Source: Cylindrobasidium torrendii FP15055 ss-10
Taxonomy: Eukaryota; Basidiomycota; Agaricomycetes; Agaricales; Physalacriaceae
Direction: 5' to 3'
Assembly (NCBI GenBank): GCA_000934385.1
Contig: KN880562.1
Coordinates: 1-64,000 of the forward strand
Length of the DNA stretch: 64,000 nt
The notes beneath the pieces were generated by a model. The model saw nothing but the letters and a program-made list of their open reading frames with translations. It searched no databases and had not been told where the DNA came from. Below are positions 1 through 10,846 of the stretch, piece by piece (positions within the stretch are counted from its first letter, which is position 1; each line of letters begins with the position of its first letter). Both the position numbers and the translations under genes were made by a program.

Positions 1-93
1 TCATTCAAAGTCATCAAACACTTCCATTAATGGTCTAAAGTGTCCTAAAGACCTCCAACAACATTGGGAATGTCATTTCCCTTTGGCAAATCT

Positions 94-101
94 ACTGTGG
101 C
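94..101. repeat. Left target-site duplication of hAT element
   Basis: The octamer ACTGTGGC sits directly before the left inverted repeat. It is repeated exactly after the right inverted repeat at 3939-3946. An 8-bp duplication is the hallmark of hAT insertion. Confidence 0.9.
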
Positions 102-117
102 TAGGGAGCAGCACGGG
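102..117. repeat. hAT left terminal inverted repeat
   Basis: TAGGGAGCAGCACGGG matches the inverted right end at 3923-3938 with one mismatch. Together with the flanking octamers it fixes the left border of the transposon. Confidence 0.9.
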
Positions 118-236
118 TACTCCCGCGGTACCCATCAGCCACACCCGCACCCGTACCCGGCACGGGTTTAAACCCGTATATGCGGGTACGGGAACGGGTC
201 ACTCCCGCGGGTTGTCCGGGATACCCGGCCTACGCC
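118..236. repeat. hAT left subterminal GC-rich repeats
   Basis: This stretch holds several direct and inverted copies of short blocks such as CCCGCACCCGTACCCGG and GCGGGTACGGGAACGGGT, so it can fold on itself. hAT transposases commonly bind such subterminal repeats, often through the BED finger. The same blocks recur near the right end (3835-3922). Confidence 0.8.
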
Positions 237-315
237 ACACCAATTAAGTCAAGGATCCCATGAAGGGAGTTCTAAGGGCCTTATCTCACAATATTCGTGT
301 ACAAAGAATGAATTT

Positions 316-3300
316 CTACTTGTCAACTACGATACGATCGAATCCCACAGGTAAGTCTACATCAAGGAGCTCCTCCTCACCCTTTTGAGGTCGAACACGA
401 CCAGATTTGGCAACAACTTCGAGATCCTCATCGTGCACCAAGCCCATCAGCGACCAGTAGCCCGTGCACATTGTAGCACGAGTTGACTGTGGGCTGAGCC
501 GGTTACGTTCCCAGGATATCAAACGTCGTGCCCGGCTGAAGACACGTTCGACAGCAGTCGATGTTGCTGTGTACACATTAGAGTCTACAATGTAGAAGAG
601 AAGGAAAGAGCATACCTGGAATGCTATGATAATCAAGCGCCATGCGTGAAAGACGGGGATATGTCTTGCGCTGCGAAATCCACCAGTCGACAATGTCATC
701 GATATCAGGCTCGGCGGCAGTCGAGAGGTAGCGCACAAGCTCGTCGACCTCGGCCGGTGTACGCTTGCGCTGGGTGAAAGAGAACATGTTCGTGGAATTA
801 GCCTGAATAAAGATAAGTATTAAGACATGAGTTCAATCTGGAATTGAACACATACGGGGGTGGCTTTAGACGATGTCGAAGCTTCGCAGCGCTCGAGGAG
901 GTCGGTCCGGGTATGGTACTTCGTCTTGTAGATGTTGGTGGCCAGCCTGGTCGCCTCTGTGATCCAGTCGTCGGGCCATTCGCGCTCTCGGAAGTACTCG
1001 AGCTTGCGACGAGGGTCAAGAACTGCAGCAATAAAAGTAAGTACAAGCCAAGGAGATTGAGCCATCACGCACTCATGCAGATTCTGTACATGCTCGTCGC
1101 GTCGGTAAGTCCATAATACTTGTTCAGTGTGCGCTGAGCAAGAAGAAGCGCGGTCTGAATGCGCCGGGAGAGCTCGATTTTCCGCTCGCTGCCATCGGGG
1201 TTGCTCACCGTGACCAAATGATTGATAAATAGGTCATCGATGGTGTCCATGGCTGGAATCACGTCAGAAATGAGCGCGGAGTCCTTGGAAAAGAACATCG
1301 TTGCTTGTTTGATGACCTAGACGAGTGTGAGAACATTAGAGAAGAGATGTATACACGAGCTCATACCTCGAGTACATCGTGAATGCTCTTCAGCAACTCC
1401 CAGTCGCTCTCGTCGAGTTCACAGTCCCGGATGTTGTTTCGTCTGTCAGAAGTGAAGGCGTCAATGAACTCACGGTGTTCCAGCACAAAGGCCAACATAT
1501 CAAATGTGGAATTCCACCTTGTCCGGACGTCGCGAGGGATGAGAGAAATGGGCAAGCCGTGCTCTGCCAGTGTTGCGCGCCATGCTGGAAGGAGCGACGT
1601 GGTCGAGTTAATGATTTTGTAAGCGAGTATCCGAATCTATTGCAAAGTCAGCAACTGTGCAGTTTTGAACTCAATTGGTTGCCCAATTAGGCATGCCACG
1701 CACTCGAACCAACGCCCTGCGGACACTCTTCACTTCTTCTTCCAACGCGGCATTCTCTTCAGCGGACAATCCAGCGCGCGGGTCGATGAACCCGTCCATG
1801 TCATCGTCTTTGTCCTCGGCTGCCTGGTGTGTGGCCTTCTTACGCCGACCCTGCTTTCTCGTATCTGCGGCGCTCTCGATCTCCTCAATTTCGGCGTCAA
1901 CTTCCTCATCCATCGCGCGGAGTGCCTCTCGTAGCGCTTCTGTTTCTTCTTCGGTAAGCTCGACATCCTCTCCCTCTGCAATGCGCTCAAGCGCGGTCCG
2001 TAGATCCTGAATGTTGAGATCGTCGTCCATAGTGGTCTTCTTGGGAGGATCAAATATCCATAAGAACGACTTCGCAACCAAATGAAGGGTGTGGTTAAAG
2101 CAGCGTCCGCGGTCGTCTTTCCCCAAGAAACCAAGGATCCTGCCTGCCAAACTAGCCGCCAGTGTGTCGTTGTTCGACGCATTGTCAGCGGTCATTTTAC
2201 CAACCTTGATTTGTGAGTTTCCTAGCGCGCTTTCATTGTCGAAACTCACCTTTTCCTCGATCCCAAACTCTTGGAAGATTCTTGCAAGCTCGCGTGCCAT
2301 GGAGTCGCCGGTGTGAGACTATGTTAAGGTCAGCATGTCTTTCTCCTTCCCACCCACACTCGGACTGACCTCGGGAAGGTCGAAGAAGTCGAGCATTATG
2401 CTCTGTGGCTTGCCATCAAGGATGAGATGGGCTGTGATGGTGATGTATGCATGGTGGTTCGGCGAGGTCCATGCATCAGTCGAGAAGTTGATGATTCCAG
2501 GGTATTCCTACACAACCTTTGTGAGTATTATGACTGTCTTCTCTGTACCGTTGCTTACTCTGAGTAGTTTCGAGATGCGCTGGCGGGTTTTGGCAAATGC
2601 GCGCTTGACATCGCGTGCAACGGTGGTTGGGTGAGGCACCCAGTAGCCAACACGTCCGGTCTTCAGTAGCGACAGCAAGCCACGGTCGGCAACGACCTCG
2701 AATGGACGCAAGGACTCGGTGACCCAGCGCACAATCTCAGCGCTGGTAATGTGTGAGAAGCCAATGTTGTACGTGAGTGATTTACTCACCGTGTCTGCGT
2801 ATCCGAGTGCTGGACACTGGAGTACGTTGCCACTCCAGCCTTTCGCTGACTATCAAACAGGCCTGGGATGCCCCTACTACGGATGCTCATGCGCGTCCTC
2901 CCCTCCAACTTTGCTCGAATCTCCGCTGGTGTCCCCGATGATCCAACAATGGTGTCGACAACGTCTTGGCCAATGCACGCCACTGCGTGTTTCTTCAAGG
3001 ACCCGGTCGAGTTCTTATCGCCTTTGTCGACGAAACGGTTATGTACGTGGTCACAGAACATACACGGGAATGCCTGTGCGGTGCGTGTATTCCCGCTGCT
3101 GTCCTTGACGTACTTGATGTACGGCCTCTTAAACAATGCATAGGTCGGTGAGGTCCATGACGCTATCCTCTCTATGAGGTCTTCTTCAGGAGTGAGCTCC
3201 GCGCCTTTGCGCTTTTTTGGTACGTGGATTTCGACAGGTTCGTCATCGGAGTCGTCCTCGGAAATGCTAATTGCTCGTTCAGTTCGACGCTTTTTGGCCG

Positions 3301-3646
3301 GTCGAGGTTGTTCGTCGTTGTCTTGTTCACCAGCGCTGGGCCCCTCGCCACCGGAATGATTGGCTGGGCTTGGTGTGCGCGGCGGCGGCGCAATTGATGT
3401 TCCCTTTCGAGACGGCAGAGGTCTAGTGACGCGAGTTGGATTTGGGTTATCTGGCAAGGGCTTAAGAACACAAGGGCTATGTACGATACATTGAAACTAT
3501 GTACCTCGCTCTACAGTCTTGCCGTTGATTTGCAAGATATTCTTCATCCCAGCACCAGCAGGAGTAATGTTTTTCTTTGACCCGGAGGCCTTCGAAGTGG
3601 AGACACGAGGGTTGTTTGGCTCATTGCTTGCTCGCTTTTGGGCCAT
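316..3646 (-). CDS. hAT transposase (BED zinc finger, D-D-E catalytic core, hAT dimerisation domain)
   Basis: This multi-exon gene is read on the minus strand. The proposed start is the Met of MAQKRAS near 3646; a short intron (donor GAG|GTACAT, acceptor GCCAG|AT) joins it to the next exon near 3440. That exon carries a low-complexity basic/acidic stretch and a BED-type finger (CMFCDHVHNR ... HAVAC, about 3040-2960). The catalytic core follows: STDAWTSPNHH near 2480 (first Asp), TADNASNND near 2190 (second Asp), RTRWNSTFDM near 1520, and TAVERVFSRARR near 560 (Glu). The last is part of the C-terminal hAT dimerisation region, which ends at the stop at 316. A Glu/Asp-rich insert with RGRRKK-like basic residues lies near 1750-2000. 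I saw no internal stop in the assembled exons, so the protein may be functional. Exon edges in the middle are approximate. Confidence 0.85.
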
Positions 3647-3834
3647 CACTGTTAAGCTTGCCTTAATAGGGTGGCCTATTGTCTCACCGTCTTGACCGTA
3701 CACAGATAGATCACATGATCTATATAGTTTCGAGCTTTAAAGTTAGGTTCCGTTCATGCAAGTTCCATTGAGATAACAACTGTATGTCTAGTTCTGTAAT
3801 GAGAGCAACATAGTAAGATAATTCTTGAACGGGA

Positions 3835-3922
3835 CCTGCGGGTATCCCGTGGGTGTCAAGCTTACAACCCGCACCCGTACCCGGGCCCGGGTGATACCCG
3901 TGACCCGTGCGCGGGTTCGACT
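3835..3922. repeat. hAT right subterminal GC-rich repeats
   Basis: This stretch has blocks such as GCGGGTATCCCGTGGG, CCCGCACCCGTACCCGGG and GTGACCCGTGCGCGGG. They mirror the left subterminal cluster (118-236) in inverse orientation and are probably transposase binding sites. Confidence 0.8.
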
Positions 3923-3938
3923 CCCGTGCTGTTCCCTA
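3923..3938. repeat. hAT right terminal inverted repeat
   Basis: CCCGTGCTGTTCCCTA is the inverse of the left end with one mismatch. It is followed at once by the second ACTGTGGC copy. Confidence 0.9.
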
Positions 3939-3946
3939 ACTGTGGC
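3939..3946. repeat. Right target-site duplication of hAT element
   Basis: ACTGTGGC is identical to 94-101. The duplication carries no mutation, which argues for a recent insertion. Confidence 0.9.
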
Positions 3947-5121
3947 AAAGCTGCAAACTTACAAGTATACTTGTGCAAGTACTTGCGCTTCCGTCAAAAC
4001 AGGGACTTGGACCCTTGCAATGACTTGGACTTGCGATGACTCACGGGTCTTGGGGGTCATGACTCGCGGGTCCCCGAGGCAAGTCAAGTCAAGTCAAATA
4101 CTTAAGTATGCACGACTCGTGTGAAACTTTATGACCACACAAGACATTCTTTTTAATGTTCCCAGCAATACCTGATGCATGATGCTCATGAACATACTCA
4201 AAGAACTCGATGTATACTCTGAGGTGAACAAGGATTTCTGCTGCGCCAAAACAAGGGGTGCCATAGCAGCCAATGGTAGGAAATCAGCTGATATGGCCAA
4301 TATGTTTGTGTGCATTGTGCAAGGAAGAATAAAGGGTGTACATCCTGTTGACCTAGGTTTTGGTTGAAGTTATTGAGCAGAAGTGACATCAGCTTGACCA
4401 TCTTGACGCCGCTGTGGGAGGTTGTTGCATATGCGTGCTCTTGGACTGTCAAATTGGTACTATTCATCGCCGCATTGTTAGCTTTATTGGGGAGCATAGT
4501 GTGACCAAGCTCCTTCCACAGTGTTGCCTTAAATCTTGAAAAATATATGATTAAATCTCTTACCATCATCTTCTTAGTGCCCGGGAGCCAAATGCAAGGA
4601 ATGAACCCAAGACGGCATACACTTTTCTCTGTGTTCTACACGCACTGATCTATCTTGATAATTAGTGTTATTTTCATGATTCTGCTTCCCGGGCATCCAT
4701 CATCAAGCCCGATTTTATCAATTTTACTGTATTTACTTGCATCTACAATATACGCATGGTAATTAACTATATAATATTCTCATATCTCGAGGGACTTGCT
4801 TGGCGAATCGGCAGCCATCAATCTCGGAGACCGATCCGACTCAACCGGTCCACAGGGTCCTCAGCGGAGAGTGCCCGTACTCACGGATTATCCGGATATG
4901 GCCTATCCGTGCTAGGCCCTACTCCTGAGCCCCGGAGTCGCCCACATCAAGCACATTGCCTCGTCTAAGTAGCCCAACTCCGTCTAGAAATTCAACTCAA
5001 AAAAAACAACTAAGTGTTCACAACATCTTGCAGATCACGGTAGCAAAGCAATGTTTAAACACCAACATCAAACAAATGTAGCAATTACTGTAAATTGAAT
5101 ACTCATAGGGAAGCAAGCACC
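3947..5121. other. Gene-poor repeat-like stretch, possible second transposon remnant
   Basis: No gene was recognised. From about 4000 the sequence begins CAGGGACTTGGAC and then carries repeated ACTTGGACTTG, CAAGTCAAGTCAAGTCAA and related blocks up to about 4110. This is the style of hAT ends and subterminal repeats. The minus-strand ORF at 4198-4569 (about 120 residues) matches no family I know and may be transposon debris. The rest (about 4570-5121) is AT-mixed sequence with no clear coding signal, plus a short A-run near 5000. Confidence 0.45.
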
Positions 5122-8100
5122 TTATTCCAGGGATGTTGTACCATGCCGAGTAAGCATCTCGTCCAGATACTTGACCCATCAAATAGATTAGAAACCGGGA
5201 GCTAAGCAAAAGAAATGGACTCACACGGTCGAGATCATCCAGCTCTTTGAAAGAGCTGGCATAAATATCACGAACCTTTGGATGAAGTCGATGAATGTCA
5301 ATGGCCCTCCCGAAAAGCATCTCGTCCACTGGATCCAAACGCGGAGTTACCTGTGCAGGCATTTGGCCCTTGGCCGCGCGGCGCTCAATGATTGCCAACA
5401 TACTTGCTACGCCGAAATCATCTTTGGGCAAGAACAGACCAGCTTTTGATTGAGCCGATGTTGCGCGTGTCGGCGTTGGCGTCGAACGGTGCATCGAGGC
5501 GGACGAGACACTTTCTGTTGGGGAGTGGACATGCGGTGTCGGGGTGTTGGCCGTCATGTAGCCGGAAGAGTCTGACATGACCGACTGGATGGAATCTTGA
5601 CGTCGACCGTAGCCCATCTTGGGAGTAACAGTGCCCGGGCGTGAACTTGGAAACGAGTGTGGGGTAGCAAATCGTGTAGTAGCGGTGTTGACCGAGCTCG
5701 GCGTGGTTGCCCGCACACGGTCGTCTATCGAGTATTGAGATGCAGGCGACATCGAACGGAAGGACGGCGTTGGTGTTCTGTTGCTGGCACGCGACTCGCT
5801 ACCAACATTGCCTCCTCTCCGAATTTTGCTCAAGACCCGGTGCAGACCAACGCCCCCGTCCCTATTGGCGCCATCTACCACACTTTCGAGTAGATCATTC
5901 CTCGACTGGTCCTGGCCTGCTTTCCACTCTTCCTCCACGATATCGCTGATGTCGTACGTCTCGCCGTCGGTGTCAACATAAGAGTAGCGCATACGGTCGG
6001 ACTGTGTATCATTGCGAGAGCTTCTGAGTAGGGTATTTCCAGGCAGCAGGACGTCCAAACCACGGACGTGGTTGGCCTGTGACGAGAGAATGGCGCGCTG
6101 GTTTTCGCGCTTCGCTTGCCGCTGCGCTTCAATAATGTCGCGGTGAGTACGCTGACTTGGTGCCGAGGCTGGAGATTCGGGACTCTGACTAGAAATCGAC
6201 GACCTGTGAAGATTTCGAAGAGCGAGATCGTCCAAAGGGGCGGAATTGCGGTGGCGGGAGGAAGAGTTGCGATATGAAACGGCACGCCTGAGCACAAAAA
6301 CAGGGGCATCTTCGTCCACGTCTTCGATAGATCCAAGGAGCATAGTGGAATCGACAGATCGCCGCTTCATCTCCTGGGACATTTTGCGGTCTCCGCCCTT
6401 GTTTGAGGGCGGGTGAGGGTACGACTCGATAACTTTGCCCATGGGCCGTAACTCACGGTCTTTCCAGATTTAGTAAATGTTGTCTGCGAATGGAAAGCAA
6501 AGGCGTACCATGACCATCAACTTGCACAGTCAACCCGTACCGCACTCGAGCAGAGCTCTGGCGCTTCATGCCCTTGTCCTCGACCTCGTCACCTCCGTCA
6601 ACGACACCTTCGAGAATGCCGAAGCGTTCCAGTCCATGCTCTATCACTTCTGCAACAGTAATATTCTTCGGAAAAACGAAGACCTTGCGCCGGTAGTCCA
6701 TCGACAGGCCGGAAGACAACGACGTATGCTGACGATCCTTTAGCGTATTCTTGAAGATGATGGCCTCCGTGTGCGTATCGAATGCCATGTCGTCGGGAAG
6801 ATCGGTCGGGTAAATGACGAGCTGGAGCGCGAAACGGAAGGATGGAGAGCTAAAGCGTTCTGCAGGAACGGCAGTGCCTGCGGTTGACACGGTTAGGTAC
6901 TGAGGACGGCCGCGGGGTGATGACGGGTCCAAGTCTGTAGAAGTGTCGGCGGCAATGAGCGTCTCGTCGGGGTCAATACCATCGTCCTCGTCTTGCTCTG
7001 CACCGTGTCTGTTGAGATAGAACTTGACGGCAGAGTCATCGGTGAAGTCGTTCATAGGCAGCTTCTTGATGGCAGGAAGCATCGACAAGTTGCTCGAAAT
7101 TGAGCTAATGCTGCCCATACTGCTTCGTTTGAGTTTGGGAAGCTCCATAGCGGCTTCGACCAAGGTCTCGAATACAACGAGCGGCTTCTCGTCATCACGA
7201 AGGCGCGCAGACGATCCTTCGAGCTCTTTCACAGTCAGGTAATAGTCTGCGGCGTCCTCTCCTGCTGGCAGCCTGAAGCGCTGCATTGCCTGCTTGACCA
7301 AATCGCTGGACATCGTCGAAGCATTAAGCAGCACGGTCTTGAACGTCGCATCCGTTTGAATCCCACTTCCTGCGAAAACGCGGATAACGTTCAGGTCGGG
7401 CACCGATGTTGAGTTGGACGAAGACATGACCAGCGAGCCCGGACGGGGTCGTGGTGTCGCGGCTGGCGTACTTTGTGCGCTAGACACTGAGGAGGATGAA
7501 CGATGGACGCCGCGATCCTGCTGTACAGTCGACGCAGATTGTAAACCGTAGGAAGGCTGTGCTTCTGAAGAGGGGGAGCGATTGAGATACTGTTGGTAAA
7601 GAGCCTGTTGTTGCTGGTCACGCTGCCGAAGCTGTGAGACTTGAGGCGGTGAAGAAGAGAGGACGGCCGGTGACGATGATACCTTCGTCTCTATAGCTAG
7701 CCTTCCTTTGTCTGTCGGGGTCTGGAATCCCATAGTAGCTGTAGGAGACTCATCCGCAGACGGCCGAATAGTACCACCAGAGCGACTTGATTCGGACGAT
7801 GTGCGCGAGTCGGACAAATCCACAGAACCTCCAGACGACTTGGCATCTTTGGATTTATCCTTCCTGCGACCGAACAGGCTGGAGAGCATGCCACGCTTCT
7901 TGCCCTTACCGTCGTCGTCCGACTCCGATGGAGCTTTTCGTAGCTTTCCTCCAGTAGGCGTTGGTTGAGCAGGGCGCACATGCGGGCCGGTGGCGGCCTC
8001 TGGTGCCCTGGCGCGCTTGCGAGCAGCCTCTTCTTCCTCTTCTCGCATTCTCTTTCTCTCTTCTTCCTGTCGGTACTGCTGCATGGCCACATCTGCCGGT

Positions 8101-9171
8101 GCAACCCCAGCTGGGACAGGCCTTTGTTCTAGAGGTGTGCTGACTTCTCGTGGAGCGACGCGAGGCACGGTGATTGAGGTGTCCGGTGTATGCGTCGCAT
8201 CGGAGGCAGGCGGAACAGAGGATAGCTCATCTCTGGGACGTGGTTGTTGAACCTGGGATGCTGGCTGAGCGGCGGTAAGCATTGCCGCCCGCCGTGCCTG
8301 TTCGGCCTGCTGCACTCTCAATTCCTCAACGGCCGAGTCGTCCCAGTCCATGCCGTCATCCGCTTCCATATTCGCATCGTGCTCGCCAGAGTCCGTCGAT
8401 ATGCCATCGTCCATGAGGTTTGGATCCAGACGCTGGTAAGGTGTGCACTCCCAGACATCAGGATCATCCTCTTCGAAGTCTTCTTCGGCCCAGACGGCGG
8501 GTGGATATGGTTGGTAGGAGATAAGAGGATTCACGACGGTTGTAGACGCGTCCGGCCGCTTGCGCCTGCGAGGGCTGTCCGCCCGGTGATGTTCATCCTG
8601 TGGTATACCGAGGCGCGCCATAGCCCGAGAGGATATTTCCCGTTGCGGTTCATCAAGCTCTGTGGGTTTAGCAAGCTGTTGAGAGATTTTAGAATAGATG
8701 GTGCAGCTGTGATTGGGAACGCACATCAACATTGCGATGCTTGTTCAATCGCGCCAACCGCTCGAACGGCGTCTCAATGTTTTCCGCCGGGATGTATCCA
8801 ACCTCCTGGGTTTTAAGAACGCGCACCAGCCACCAATAACTATTGCTGTCGTCCATAAGGAAGAGGCTGTCCCCTTTAATCACGTTGGCCTGGCCCTCGA
8901 CTGTTGCTGCGAAGCTATGGAAGGCGTAAACGAGGTCGAAGTCGATAGATTCATTTGGAATGGACAGGTCGGAAGACATATCATCGTCGTCTAGTTCTTG
9001 ATGCATCTCATCCTCGTCTTCGTCTTCGAATACCCCGCGTTCATCCTCGTCGTCCATGTAACTGCCTGTTGCTTCGGCGTGGGCCAGTATTTGGTCATGA
9101 CCGTCGGTCTGGATTTGATTACGCAAGTCGTAGGTGTCGGCACGCGCGGGCCTGTGGGCGTCGATGGACAT
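5122..9171 (-). CDS. SH3 and Ras-association-like domain protein, Tea4/Bud14-type polarity factor
   Basis: The model is a four-exon gene of about 1,290 residues. The start at 9171 (MSIDAH) is preferred because a branch point plus acceptor (CTAAC...TATGCAG) lies just upstream, implying a 5' UTR intron. An acidic N-terminus leads into an SH3 domain (VYAFHSFAAT ... YWWLVRVLKT ... YIPAENIETP, about 8960-8750). It is followed by the ERLARLNKHRN extension that I associate with the fungal Tea4/Bud14 group. The middle is Ser/Pro/Lys-rich. A ubiquitin-like Ras-association segment follows (FKTVLLNAS ... YYLTVKELEG, about 7340-7180), then a second conserved block near 6850-6480. Introns fall near 8735-8687, 6515-6467 and 5223-5170. 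The last exon ends ...LTRHGTTSLE. In ascomycetes such proteins link microtubule ends to cortical polarity machinery; that role here is inferred. Confidence 0.72.
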
Positions 9172-9505
9172 GGTAGTGCCTGCCAGCAAGTGCGTGTATG
9201 TTCCGCTGCATATCAAGTTAGCTTTCTACCTCTCAATCGCAAATGGCAAGACGCGTACAAAGACCCTGGGCAGCAAATTTCACCGTGTAGCAAAGCCCTG
9301 GAAATTTACGTAGGGGAAGGGAAGCACTGCTAAGCACGAAGTTTGCACTTGGTGCATTGAGCGAAGTGGAGAAAGCGTTCCCATGTGGGCCGTGTAGCGG
9401 CGATCACTCTAGGTTGCCGCCGGCGTCACATGATCAATTGCAATCAAAAAAAGCACTTTACCGACCTCCCACACCAGCACTTCATCCCGCCAAAACACCG
9501 TCCCA
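9172..9505. promoter_or_regulatory. Shared upstream region of the SH3 gene and the P1 gene
   Basis: About 330 bp separate two divergently read genes, so this stretch must hold both promoters. It also holds the likely 5' UTR intron of the SH3 gene (acceptor near 9206). A pyrimidine-rich run lies just before the P1 start, as is usual for fungal ribosomal-protein genes. No clear TATA box was seen. Confidence 0.5.
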
Positions 9506-10083
9506 ATGGTGAGAACGTCCGCCTCCCCGACATTCGCTGCATCCGCTGGTGCCATTTTGTGCCAATATTGCCGGTAGTCGCGCTCGCATTTAGCTGGATG
9601 GCATCAGTGGATCTGGATGCACTTGTAGCGATTTGCGCGATTCTAATCGCATCTCCTTAGGCCTCCGCCGACCTTTCCGCTACCTACGCCGCTCTCATCC
9701 TTGCCGATGATGACCAGGAGATCACCGTACGCATCGACAATCTAACAAAAGAGCCCATTTTGACGTTTCCCTCAGTCCGAGAAAATCGTCTCCATAACCT
9801 CTGCGGCTGGCGTTGAACTCGAGCCGATATGGGCATCTCTCCTTGCGAAGGCACTTGAGGGAAAGAACGTGAAGGATCTCCTCTCGAACGTTGGATCTGG
9901 TGGTGGAGCTGCTGCTGCTGCTGCACCCGCAGCTGGCGGCGCCGCGGCTGCTGCTGACGCACCCAAAGAGGAGGAGAAGAAGGAGGAAGAGAAGGAGGAG
10001 TCCGACGACGACATGGTGCGTCACCCCACGATTCTTCTAGCTTGTGCACTCACGTCCTGCAGGGCTTCGGACTGTTCGATTAA
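9506..10083 (+). CDS. RPP1: 60S acidic ribosomal protein P1
   Basis: Four exons encode a stalk protein of about 110 residues that, with P2 and P0, recruits translational GTPases to the large subunit. The start codon at 9506-9508 is followed directly by an intron (9509-9660). The remaining exons are 9661-9726, 9776-10015 and 10063-10083. The protein begins [20 protein letters not shown]. It contains the conserved [19 protein letters not shown] segment, an Ala hinge, a Glu/Lys-rich acidic tail and the family C-terminus ending ESDDDMGFGLFD. All splice sites are GT-AG and the joins keep frame. The length fits the family. Confidence 0.95.
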
Positions 10084-10846
10084 GCGCTGTCTGTATTCAT
10101 GTATTTTATCTCATCGCGTCGTCAATGCATGCCCTCCAACACACATTTCCCCCTCGTAGCCGTGGCGTCTACTGTCCTGGCTGATTATTCGCATTCCCAT
10201 CAAATAAGATTGGACAAGACACCTTCCTCTGTTGAGTCAGCCAAGGCTTTTTGTCGAACATGGCCTCCCTGTCTACCGTTTACATCTTGCACCTCGACCG
10301 TCCATGTTTCTCGAGAAACATTCTTGGTACTCGTTGGATTTTTGCCAAGCTCCCTCCATCTTTGTCGCGCAGAATCAATAGTAGTGCAGGTGCTTGTGAC
10401 TGTCCGCGGGTCCGCGACATCAGTTGAATCATTCATTCTTCGTATATGGGTAATTTGCCACATTGTTGGTCAATGTCCAAGTTACATATTTCTGCTATAC
10501 TTGTTACTTTTTCAAAATCAAGATAGGCTGCCCGAAGACAAAACCTGAATTCGATTTGAATCTGGTGCTGAAGCGCTGAAAGCTTTGAAGCGCTCTGTGA
10601 TCGATCAGCGGACCGCAACTTAACCGCTTGAAGACGCGAGGGAGTCGCTCTTGTGAGGCCTGCTGTTTACAATGGAGGTAGTAGTGGTCGCAGACGCATA
10701 GTCCGATAGGGATGTACGCAGGCCACGGAGCTTTATATTGTTTCGCGCTAACCCAGGGACGATGCGAAACACGCGCCGCAACAAGCGATCGCGAACGGCT
10801 TGTGTCCTGCCACCATTACCCATGGCACCCCGCAGACTCAAACGGT
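10084..10846. other. Intergenic stretch without a supported gene
   Basis: The 763 bp between the P1 stop and the next gene hold only short, unconserved ORFs on both strands. The first part should contain the P1 3' UTR. The second part should contain the promoter of the GH99-like gene. Confidence 0.5.

Larger units (their letters stand above)
102..3938 (-). mobile_element. Complete hAT-superfamily DNA transposon
   Basis: The element is 3,837 bp long. Its ends are 16-bp terminal inverted repeats (TAGGGAGCAGCACGGG on the left; TAGGGAACAGCACGGG when the right end is reverse-complemented, one mismatch), flanked by the exact 8-bp duplication ACTGTGGC. Inside both ends lie GC-rich subterminal repeats built around CCCGTACCCG and CGGGTACGGG. 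The interior encodes one minus-strand hAT transposase with an N-terminal BED-type zinc finger and a C-terminal hAT dimerisation region. Perfect duplications, near-perfect repeats and open exons suggest a young, possibly still autonomous copy. Activity is inferred, not shown. Confidence 0.93.

Noticed and set aside
4198..4569. Minus-strand ORF of 123 residues
   Set aside because: No recognised motif, flanked by transposon-like repeats and no splice support; listed only as possible debris.
10259..10430. Plus-strand segment starting MASLSTVYILHLDRP, vaguely like a GIY-YIG start
   Set aside because: The resemblance ends after about 12 residues; no catalytic Arg/Glu spacing and no continuing exon.
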